This document shows, piece by piece, positions 15,165 to 21,016 of a stretch of DNA of 64,000 bases. The notes beneath the pieces are model-generated. The model had not been told where the DNA came from and made no database searches. It saw only the letters and a program-made list of their open reading frames with translations. The stretch is taken from the NCBI GenBank assembly GCA_003150615.1, contig QALN01000006.1, positions 155,721 through 219,720 on the forward strand, given 5' to 3'. The translations under genes were made by a program, and so were the position numbers. Position 1 is the first letter of the stretch, and the number at the start of each line of letters is the position of its first letter. Origin of the DNA: Flavobacteriales bacterium (GTDB lineage: Bacteria; Bacteroidota; Bacteroidia; Flavobacteriales; UBA1820).

Positions 15165-15352
15165 TAACATTAATCAATTGCTCAAATCAACAACTCCGTC
15201 ATTATCGTCATACATCGTCATATTTTTTAACAAACAAGCTTTTGCAATACATTGATGTTTAATTATTTGTATTGATTATGACGGAAGTGACGGAAATGAC
15301 GCTCGAAAAAAGATATTTTTTTTGCCCCTTAATTTAGTTAAAAGGTGTTAAA
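15165..15352. repeat. Right copy of perfect 188-bp inverted repeat; candidate second iteron locus
   Basis: Exact reverse complement of 3600 to 3787, including both iteron triplets. Similarity fades but continues for about 13 bp at the 15150 side. Unlike the left copy, it does not lie next to replication genes. Together with the left copy it could work like the P4 ori/crr pair, or allow inversion of the 11.4 kb in between. Confidence 0.9.
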
Positions 15353-15544
15353 GTCACGTCTAAATGCACGGCCAGGTTACGGGGAGGAAAAAAACTACTC
15401 GGCGGAAAATTCCGCTTAGTTTAGCAAGGTTATAGCAAGGTCATAGCATGGGCGCATGAGCTTTAACCGACGCAAAAATGCGGTGGTTATAATCTTATCT
15501 TATTGACATTAGTTTTTATCATTGTCATATTTTTGTAATACATA

Positions 15545-15581
15545 TAATTAACTGATTTTCACCAATGTGAGATTTTCTCAC
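15545..15581. repeat. Family-H hairpin unit
   Basis: Leader TAATTAACTGATTTTCACC followed by the perfect palindrome GTGAGATTTTCTCAC at 15567 to 15581. Same family as 5121 to 5290. It stands 15 bp before repeat cluster 2. Confidence 0.85.
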
Positions 15582-15595
15582 TCCGGAGTAATCTT

Positions 15596-15796
15596 ACACT
15601 ATAAAAAAAGAGGGCAAGTTGAACAAGTTGAACACTATAAAAAAGAGGGTGCAAGGTTTACAAGTTTGACACTATAAAAAGAGGATGCAAAAATCCCGGA
15701 TATGGAAGAACGAATTGAGTAATTCCACAAATTCCACACTATAAAAAAGGGAGGAATAAGTTACAATAAATGACGCTATAAAAAAGAGGGTGCGCC
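15596..15796. repeat. Repeat cluster 2 of the ACACTATAAAAAAGAGG family (5 copies)
   Basis: Copies start at 15596, 15632, 15669, 15736 and 15773, giving steps of 36, 37, 67 and 37 bp. Sequence between copies varies. A stretch of cluster 2 (15669 to 15755) duplicates part of cluster 1. Confidence 0.88.
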
Positions 15797-15832
15797 AATC
15801 TTGACACACCCCCAAAACCCCGGACTAATAGA

Positions 15833-16234
15833 TTAAAACCTTACCCCGCGGTCGGTGAGTTCTATCCGGTCTTTGATACCTTGAATATCCCGGTAGTATT
15901 CGCACATATGAAGGATGTTTATCGCCAGTTCTTTGAGTGAATATACATCGTTATACATATCATTGAAGAAACGAAAGTCAACTCTTGCCTCCTCGTCTTT
16001 AGCCTCTAAAACCTCATTGCGGCGCTGTCGTTCCTCCGTCAGACGGTTGTATATGGCATTGATGAGCAATAACACGGGGTTAAAGCCGTCATATTTAGTT
16101 ATTTGATTGGCGGCATTCAAAAAATAACCTTTCACGTCGCTCAACAGGCTTTCTTGATGCGCTCTCTGTTGGCCGAGGCTTGAGTAAACAAATGCGGTGT
16201 TTTCTGTAGCGGTGTTTTCTGTGTTTGTTTCCAT
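15833..16234 (-). CDS. Small helical protein of module C
   Basis: 133 residues, starting METNTENTATENTA, a low-complexity Thr/Asn/Glu opening. The rest is helical and charged (RLTEERQRRNEVLEAKDEEA, then MYNDVYSLKELAINILHMCE). No membrane segment and no family recognised. It is the second gene of the leftward pair facing regulator C, 41 bp after the gene at 16276 to 16521. The end borders repeat cluster 2. Confidence 0.68.
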   Translation of the reverse strand: METNTENTATENTAFVYSSLGQQRAHQESLLSDVKGYFLNAANQITKYDGFNPVLLLINAIYNRLTEERQRRNEVLEAKDEEARVDFRFFNDMYNDVYSLKELAINILHMCEYYRDIQGIKDRIELTDRGVRF

Positions 16235-16275
16235 GTTGTTGTTATTGTTTAATTATTATACTGTTTTTCTTTGTG

Positions 16276-16521
16276 TTAGTCTCCCCAATACATGCCCCGG
16301 CGGCCGTTGTTACGCCATGCGTCTATCGTGGCGGCCATTGCTATGTTTATTTCGGTGTTTTCTTTGCGCACCGGGCGTTCTGCCTTGCGCAGGGCTATAC
16401 GCTTTTCTTGTACCCATGCTTCACGCAGAGCTGCTGCAAATGTTTTATAGATACGTTTGAAATTGCGGTACAGCATCCAGGCGCGTTTCATTAATTTGCT
16501 TTTGTTTATCGGGGTTTTCAT
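16276..16521 (-). CDS. Small basic protein, first gene of module C
   Basis: 81 residues, basic. MKTPINKSKLMKRAWMLYRN, then FAAALREAWVQEKRIALRKA. The AW...AL..AW helix pair recalls the module B protein at 13904 to 14233, and the opening MKTPIN is shared with the module A protein at 11473. The frame extends to 16575, but that region contains the operator, so ATG 16521 is chosen. The promoter box TATCTTTG (minus) lies at 16565 to 16572, touching an operator. Function unknown; small size and charge suggest nucleic-acid binding. Confidence 0.68.
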   Translation of the reverse strand: MKTPINKSKLMKRAWMLYRNFKRIYKTFAAALREAWVQEKRIALRKAERPVRKENTEINIAMAATIDAWRNNGRRGMYWGD

Positions 16522-16538
16522 GACTTTATTAGTTTTGT

Positions 16539-16696
16539 TACATTTTAATGCCTTATCAACAATACAAAGATACATTAAAATGTATCAACAGTCAAATGTT
16601 TTAACATTATTTTTTACATTTAAATGTTTTTTTTACAGACAAACAATACATTAAAATGAATTTTTACCTACTTTTGTAGAGTGTCATTAAAATGTA
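16539..16696. promoter_or_regulatory. Divergent promoter/operator region C
   Basis: Five copies of a CATTAAAATG-type site: 16539 to 16550 (reverse), 16571 to 16584 (full palindrome TACATTAAAATGTA), about 16615 to 16628, 16647 to 16659 and 16685 to 16696. The second touches the minus-strand TATCTTTG box. The last two flank the plus-strand TACTTTTG box at 16669 to 16676. This suggests cooperative repression of both directions. Confidence 0.75.
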
Positions 16697-16701
16697 ACAT
16701 C

Positions 16702-16992
16702 ATGGAATTAAGAGTAAAAGAAATTTGTAAGGTAAAAGGAGTGCAAATGCAAGAACTGGCCGACCGTTTAAATATCTCCCGCGTAACACTTACCAGGAAT
16801 ATAAACGGCAATCCTACTATTGATACTCTCGAAAAAATTGCAGAGGGGTTAAACGTCGATGTTATTGAATTATTCGCCAAAAAGAGCGGTTTTACAGCGT
16901 TCATAGACTATCGCGGCACTTTGTACCGTTGCGATAGCATCGATGAACTGGAAGGGCTTATAAAGCGGTTAAAAACGACTGCTGAAAATTAA
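16702..16992 (+). CDS. XRE-family regulator C
   Basis: 96 residues. Cro/C1-type HTH (MQELADRLNISRVTLTRNIN, LEKIAEGLNVDVIELF) with a 35-residue tail (FTAFIDYRGTLYRCDSIDEL) like that of regulator B. The frame can start at GTG 16681, but ATG 16702 is chosen to match the sister proteins. It is divergent from the small genes at 16521 and 16234, with a five-site operator between them. Six bp after its stop lies an out-of-frame copy of the last 45 bp of regulator A, a trace of recombination between modules. Confidence 0.88.
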   Translation: MELRVKEICKVKGVQMQELADRLNISRVTLTRNINGNPTIDTLEKIAEGLNVDVIELFAKKSGFTAFIDYRGTLYRCDSIDELEGLIKRLKTTAEN

Positions 16993-16997
16993 GCACT

Positions 16998-17042
16998 CAT
17001 GCCCGCATTGCGGTAAGTCAATAACAATAAAGGCTGAATAAC
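16998..17042 (+). pseudogene. Remnant of an XRE zinc-ribbon tail
   Basis: 45 bp identical to 12136 to 12180, the region encoding CPHCGKSITIKAE and stop at the end of regulator A. Here it follows the stop codon of regulator C and is not in its frame, so it is not expressed as part of that protein. Confidence 0.85.
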
Positions 17043-17098
17043 GGTCTATGTCAACGCGTTTAAAACATAAATAAGGTTAAATCCGGAAATTTAAAACA

Positions 17099-18136
17099 AT
17101 GAAAAAGACACTGTTCATCTTCACTATTCTATTGTTATTTCTGTCTAATCACCTGTATGGACAGATAACAATAATGCGCCAAGATATACAAAAGCCTAAA
17201 CATGAAAATTTTAGATATGACAGTTTAAAAAATATGGTTCTGGCTAAATATGAAAACCGTTATACATATCATCACTTAATTGGACAAACATTAATGTATT
17301 GCGGCAACCCATATCAAGACGCGAATTATGGTCGTGAAAAATCCAATTTCCAACCAGGTGATTATTATAAAGTAGATAGCATATTACCTGATAATGTCGG
17401 TAAAGGATTATACAACAGGCTATCTTTGATAAATGTGAAAACTGGAGAAAAAGAAGAAGAAAACGGAGAGGGGCGACTTAAGTTCACGAGTAATTATGAA
17501 TGGGTTGTATTAGGACACTATGAAAAGATAAAATCATTGTATCTAAATAAAAATTTCGTATATGTTATAGATACGTATATGAGCGGCCTAAATAAACCAG
17601 ACGGCATGATAAACATAAAAACAGATACGGTTACAAAACGTATTAAAATGAATACTGTATGGACTTGTGTTGATGTACAAGTAAAACCAAGAACAAAAGA
17701 GGATGGAGAGTATGAGTATGGAAAAAGAAGCCCTATTATACTTATATTTGATAATCCCGAATATGGACCGCATTATTGTTATTTAGAAAATTGGTTTGGG
17801 GAGCCTTATGAAAACACCCAAAAAGAAAACATGCCATTAGTATGTGGTAAATTTCAATTAAAATCTTACTATGACAAGATAAAAGCCATTAGTGCCGCAA
17901 ACAAGGCTAAGAGAAAAGCGGAATTAACAAAAAAATTTGGCGTTTCAAATGCAAATCTAATTCTTGAAGGAAAAGTACGGATTGGCATGACAAAAGACAT
18001 GTGTAAAGAAGCATGGGGAATTCCGCGTGATATAAACCGTACAATTAGCGATTTTGGAACACATGAACAATGGGTATATGGCAGCGGTCAGTACCTATAT
18101 TTTGAGAATGGAAAATTAACATCCATTCAAAACTAA
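17099..18136 (+). CDS. Secreted protein with C-terminal SmpA/BamE-like domain; probable cargo
   Basis: 345 residues with a clear signal peptide (MKKTLFIFTILLLFLSNHLYG, cleavage before Q). The central 220 residues are beta-rich and unrecognised. The C-terminal 50 residues (LEGKVRIGMTKDMCKEAWGI, then EQWVYGSGQYLYFENGKLTS) follow the SmpA/OmlA (BamE-like) pattern of small envelope domains. Export to the periplasm or outer membrane is likely. It is the last gene before the attachment-end DNA, a classic cargo position, and its AT-rich composition differs from the chromosomal genes to the right. A host-surface change that benefits the element is one possible role; nothing in the sequence proves it. 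Confidence 0.78.
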   Translation: MKKTLFIFTILLLFLSNHLYGQITIMRQDIQKPKHENFRYDSLKNMVLAKYENRYTYHHLIGQTLMYCGNPYQDANYGREKSNFQPGDYYKVDSILPDNVGKGLYNRLSLINVKTGEKEEENGEGRLKFTSNYEWVVLGHYEKIKSLYLNKNFVYVIDTYMSGLNKPDGMINIKTDTVTKRIKMNTVWTCVDVQVKPRTKEDGEYEYGKRSPIILIFDNPEYGPHYCYLENWFGEPYENTQKENMPLVCGKFQLKSYYDKIKAISAANKAKRKAELTKKFGVSNANLILEGKVRIGMTKDMCKEAWGIPRDINRTISDFGTHEQWVYGSGQYLYFENGKLTSIQN

Positions 18137-18195
18137 AAACATTACAGACAAAGGTCTGCCTGTTTACAAGGGCATCCGGCGGATTTATTTTATAA

Positions 18196-18228
18196 GTGGA
18201 AGGTATAAAAGCCTTCCACTTGTTTTTT
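18196..18228 (+). terminator. Terminator after the secreted cargo gene
   Basis: Perfect 8-bp stem GTGGAAGG/CCTTCCAC (18196 to 18203 and 18212 to 18219), then TTGTTTTTT. Confidence 0.88.
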
Positions 18229-18300
18229 ATAACGGTAGTATAACTGAAGGCTATGCGTCTGCGTAAAATTGCGCACACCCGGCTGTAACATCCCTATACG

Positions 18301-18376
18301 AACTATTCAGGATTGCTGAATAGTTGATGCGGGGTATCGTAAATCTACACAAACTGTTAAAGATTGCTGGATAGTT
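18301..18376. repeat. Two 25-bp repeats near the element end; candidate recombinase arm sites
   Basis: AACTATTCA-GGATTGC-TGAATAGTT (18301 to 18325, perfect inverted arms) and a diverged copy with AACTGTTAA-AGATTGC-TGGATAGTT (18352 to 18376), 51 bp apart in the same orientation. The position, between cargo terminator and tRNA, suits integrase or excisionase binding; this is inferred. Confidence 0.6.
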
Positions 18377-18438
18377 GAAAAATGAAGTGTACGCAGGTTA
18401 TTGTATGCTTCCGAAGTCCAAGATTATTAAAAGTCCGT

Positions 18439-18520
18439 TACGGGAAAATCCCGTATCGGTGAAAATCAACTAATTAGAACAAAAGTGAGAAAATCTCACA
18501 TTTGTGAAAATCAATTAGTT
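18439..18520. repeat. Two family-H hairpin units in inverted orientation
   Basis: TACGGGAAAATCCCGTA (18439 to 18455) and GTGAGAAAATCTCAC (18485 to 18499), each followed by the reverse complement of the family-H leader (GTGAAAATCAA..TAATTAG). The second leader is the exact inverse of the leader of unit 1 at 5121. Confidence 0.88.
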
Positions 18521-18557
18521 GCAACAAAACAGCGGTAAATCCCACTTTGAAGCGTGT

Positions 18558-18578
18558 TTTGGCTACCCTTTGGCTACC
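18558..18578. repeat. Tandem TTTGGCTACC pair near the right element end
   Basis: TTTGGCTACC is repeated with one base between (18558 to 18567 and 18569 to 18578), an 11-bp step that puts both on the same face of the helix. It lies 50 bp from the tRNA 3' end and could be part of the attachment region. Confidence 0.6.
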
Positions 18579-18582
18579 TATT

Positions 18583-18622
18583 GAAATAAAAATAGCGGAA
18601 AATCAAGTGATTAACCGCTATT
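18583..18622 (-). terminator. Terminator of tRNA-Leu
   Basis: Stem AATAGCGG/CCGCTATT (18591 to 18598 and 18615 to 18622) with TTTTATTT downstream on the minus strand, 6 bp after the tRNA 3' end. Confidence 0.8.
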
Positions 18623-18627
18623 CTTTG

Positions 18628-18711
18628 TACCCGGAGCGGGGGTCGAACCCGCACGCCTTTGCAGGCGCTGGATTTTGAGTCCAGTGCGTCTACCAATTCC
18701 GCCATCCGGGC
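18628..18711 (-). tRNA. tRNA-Leu (anticodon CAA)
   Basis: 84-nt class II tRNA on the minus strand. Acceptor GCCCGGA/TCCGGGT, D region GGCGGAATTGGTAGACGC, anticodon loop CTCAAAA in a CTGGA/TCCAG stem giving anticodon CAA (reads UUG), long variable arm CGCCT-GCAA-AGGCG, T arm GCGGGTTCGACCCCCGC. CCA is not encoded, as usual in Bacteroidota. The 3' end faces the mobile element, so this gene is the likely integration target. NBU1 of Bacteroides is known to use a tRNA-Leu 3' end. Confidence 0.97.
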
Positions 18712-18731
18712 ATGGGTGGTGTTACGCGATG

Positions 18732-18762
18732 CAAATATAAGGCCGTTTTTTTTCACGGGCAA
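18732..18762 (-). promoter_or_regulatory. Promoter of tRNA-Leu
   Basis: On the minus strand: TTG at 18762 to 18760, exactly 20 bp, then TATATTTG at 18739 to 18732. This is a full match to the Bacteroidota promoter form, 21 bp before the tRNA 5' end. Confidence 0.85.
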
Positions 18763-18814
18763 AAAAACTTTGCGTAAGGGTTACAATGTAATGAGCATAT
18801 ATTGTGATAAATAC

Positions 18815-18845
18815 AAAAATGCCGGGTTTTAAACCCGGCATTTTT
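18815..18845. terminator. Bidirectional terminator
   Basis: AAAAATGCCGGGTTT pairs with AAACCCGGCATTTTT around a single T. The A/T tracts are part of the stem, so it can stop transcripts from either side. It follows the acidic-tailed gene on the minus strand. Confidence 0.85.
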
Positions 18846-18867
18846 CTCACATGAGAGTTGCGTACAG

Positions 18868-19260
18868 TTAGTTCTTTTTACTTTTTCCTTTCACGGATGC
18901 GGTGTCATCGCCGTCTTCATCGTCGTCGTCGTCATCATCATCTTCCTCTTCCTCGTCATTATCGTTGTGCGGCACATCGTCGTCGTCGTCCGTATTTTCT
19001 TCTTCTATTTCGCGAGGTTTGAGTTTGGGGTCGACATCCAGTTCCATTTCAAAATTCTCCAGCCCTACGCTTAGGTATTTACCTATTTTGATAAGATATA
19101 CGGCATCTTCGGATTCAACTTGTATGGCTTCGATGGTTTCGTTCTTGTGATTTTTAAAAACGATGATATCGTCTTCGTAATACCCTTCGGGGTATTTTTC
19201 CTTTACAAGAGCAAGGATTTCCGGAGTCATTTTCTTTGAATCGATGATAAGTCTTTTCAT
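18868..19260 (-). CDS. Conserved protein with long acidic low-complexity tail
   Basis: 130 residues. The first 80 form a compact alpha/beta domain (MTPEILALVKEKYPEGYYED, then IVFKNHKNETIEAIQVESED), which I recognise only as a conserved Bacteroidales hypothetical. From about residue 85 the chain is almost all Asp and Glu, then ends with a Lys-rich tip (KGKSKKN). The DNA of the tail is a run of GAC/GAT and GAA codons prone to slippage. There is no signal peptide. An acidic tail of this kind suggests contact with a basic partner such as a ribosomal or DNA-binding protein. It is a stand-alone gene, the first chromosomal one past the tRNA. Confidence 0.82.
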   Translation of the reverse strand: MKRLIIDSKKMTPEILALVKEKYPEGYYEDDIIVFKNHKNETIEAIQVESEDAVYLIKIGKYLSVGLENFEMELDVDPKLKPREIEEENTDDDDDVPHNDNDEEEEDDDDDDDDEDGDDTASVKGKSKKN

Positions 19261-19796
19261 TATTCTTTACCGTTGTATTTGAAATGTTTTTTTTGTTTTT
19301 CGGATTATGGCCTCTAGGGCCTTTGAGCGCGCTAATATATAAATAGTGGCACAATCCGCCATGATTAAACCGATTTTTTTTAGGTGTTTAAATAGTTGAA
19401 AATCAAGGGTAAATTTGTGGAAGCCGGACAATTTTCATACCTGTGGGTATTTTCGGGAGAAAAAACCGGGAAAATACCCTGTAATCTTCGGTAAATTATT
19501 GTAGCTTATTTTTTGCCCTAAGGGCGCAGCAAGCGCGGTTATGGTTATATATCATTACAGAGTCATATATGTTGATTTGTCTGTTTGCCGTTTCATGCGG
19601 TAAAGTTTCGACGTGTCCGTCCGGACATGTTTGCCCGGTCAATTTTGTTTTGTATGTAGGTATGCCGTCGGATAATCCGTTGCGTGGTACGGAATGACTT
19701 GGGATAGGCAGGGTAGTGGTGCCGCATGAAACGGGCATGGCAGCCAGTCCGTACGGACTGGCTGCCATGCCTTGAGAATTATGTTCGTGTGTTTAA
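19261..19796. other. 536-bp intergenic region with a 38-bp perfect palindrome
   Basis: No gene is supported. There is a weak TAAATTTG box near 19410. A TGTCCG-TC-CGGACA hairpin lies near 19613. A perfect 38-bp palindrome, with arms of 19 bp meeting at GT|AC, lies at 19734 to 19771. Confidence 0.6.
19734..19771. terminator. 38-bp perfect palindrome downstream of corA
   Basis: Arms GGCATGGCAGCCAGTCCGT and its exact reverse complement meet without a loop. No T tract follows on either strand, so if it ends or protects the corA transcript it is not a canonical intrinsic terminator. Confidence 0.6.
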
Positions 19797-20726
19797 TTAA
19801 AATCCGTTTCGGCGTCTGAGGAACCAGAATACGCCGCATGCGATTAGCATTGAGAATACAACTATTATGACAAAGCCAAGCGGATTTCCCTCCAAAGAGT
19901 TTGGTACGTTCATGCCGTAGAAACTGGCTATGAGGGTCGGTATCATCAATACGATGGATGCGGATGTAAGTTGCTTCATTATGTCGTTCATGTTGTTCGA
20001 TATGACCGATGCGTAAGCGTCCATCATCCCGGAAAGTATGTTGGAGTATATGTTGGTTGTTTCCTGTGCCTGTTTGAGCTCGATTTCCACGTCTTCCAAA
20101 AGGTCTTCATCGAATGTTTCCCGTTCCGACTTTATGTTTTTAAGGCGTTGAAGGAGCATGAAGTTGCCGTTTATGGATGTTATGAAAAACACGAAGCATT
20201 TTTCTATGTGAAGAAGCGCCTGGAGTTCGCGGTTTTTAATGGAGCGTTCCAGTTTTTTTTCTGCACGTTTTACTTGTATGTTCAGTTGTTTCAGGTATTT
20301 GAGAAACCACACCGACGACGAGAGGAGAAGCCTCAGCACCAGGTTGTATTTGTTGGTAAATCCCCGGTTTTTACGCTGGTTGTAGCTAATGAAATCCGCT
20401 ATCATGTCGTTCTGGTGGTAACAAAGCGTTACGATGATATCACCGCGCAGGATTATGCCTAGAGGAACGGTAGAGAACGGTAGGCCGTGATGTGCCGTGT
20501 CGCGCACGGGTATGCGCATGATTATGATTTTCCAGTCGTCCTCGTGTTCTATACGGGGGCGTTCGTCCGGGTCTTCTATGTCGTTAAGGAAAGATTGTGG
20601 GATTTGCAGTTCGTCTGTCAGGTAGTTGAGTTCCTCCAGTGTGGGGCACTCGATGTTGATCCAGCAATGTGGTTGCCAATCCTGGATAACAGTCAGGCTG
20701 TTCTCTCCGTTGATAAATGTCCGCAT
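19797..20726 (-). CDS. corA: CorA-type magnesium/divalent cation transporter
   Basis: 309 residues. A large cytoplasmic N-terminal domain with long helices (about 1 to 245) is followed by two C-terminal membrane helices. TM1 ends in the signature YGMNVP, the GMN filter loop of the CorA/Mrs2/Alr1 family, and TM2 is followed by a basic tail FLRRRNGF. The family forms a homopentameric channel for Mg2+ (also Co2+ or Ni2+) gated by cytoplasmic Mg2+. The frame also starts at TTG 20732; ATG 20726 is preferred. Monocistronic, with a long palindrome downstream. Confidence 0.95.
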   Translation of the reverse strand: MRTFINGENSLTVIQDWQPHCWINIECPTLEELNYLTDELQIPQSFLNDIEDPDERPRIEHEDDWKIIIMRIPVRDTAHHGLPFSTVPLGIILRGDIIVTLCYHQNDMIADFISYNQRKNRGFTNKYNLVLRLLLSSSVWFLKYLKQLNIQVKRAEKKLERSIKNRELQALLHIEKCFVFFITSINGNFMLLQRLKNIKSERETFDEDLLEDVEIELKQAQETTNIYSNILSGMMDAYASVISNNMNDIMKQLTSASIVLMIPTLIASFYGMNVPNSLEGNPLGFVIIVVFSMLIACGVFWFLRRRNGF

Positions 20727-20944
20727 AGGCAATGCTTTTTTGGGGTAAAGCCTAAAGTTCCTGTGCGGGATATCTTAGACTTTATCCGAGTTTAAAATAA
20801 TTTTCCGGATGATAATCGTCCATTTGTGGTTGTTTTAGCGAATCCCCTAAATGTTCAGAGGAGTTCCGTTTAAGCGTTGCAAAGGTAAGCAAAAAAGCGG
20901 CATGTATCATATGTGTTTTAAAATAAATGAATATCTGTTTATTT

Positions 20945-21008
20945 GCCGGTCATAAAAAAATACCGCCGGTATGGCATGCCATACCGGCGGTATTTTTTTA
21001 TGACCGGC
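20945..21008. terminator. 64-bp perfect palindrome acting as terminator
   Basis: Arms of 32 bp meet at GGCA|TGCC with no loop. The inner 28 bp form a GC-rich stem, and the A7/T7 tracts are themselves inside the palindrome. It starts 8 bp after the stop of the amidotransferase gene on the minus strand. Confidence 0.88.
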
Positions 21009-21016
21009 GCACAGCG

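Larger units (their letters stand above)
14819..15832. other. 1-kb non-coding zone packed with repeats
   Basis: No gene is supported here. The zone holds, in order: ACCCCCAAAACCCCG at 14864 (a second copy at about 15806), a short palindrome array at 15026 to 15120, the right copy of the 188-bp inverted repeat, a GCGGAAAATTCCGC palindrome near 15404, one family-H hairpin, and repeat cluster 2. Such density suggests a cis-acting control region rather than decayed genes. Confidence 0.75.

Noticed and set aside
12193..15796. CRISPR array made of the ACACTATAAAAAAGAGG repeats
   Set aside because: Copies are few, diverged and unevenly spaced (27 to 68 bp), the spacers are partly duplicated between clusters, and no cas gene is near.
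12193..15796. T7-like promoters (CACTATA) in the same repeats
   Set aside because: Only the short CACTATA is shared; the rest of the phage promoter is missing and no single-subunit RNA polymerase gene is seen.
14864..15820. G-quadruplex or telomere-like element (two ACCCCCAAAACCCCG copies)
   Set aside because: Each site has only two C runs, too few for an intramolecular quadruplex, and the copies are nearly 1 kb apart.
19496..19768. Leftward 90-residue frame between corA and the acidic-tailed gene
   Set aside because: Low-complexity sequence with no family pattern; it spans the 38-bp palindrome.
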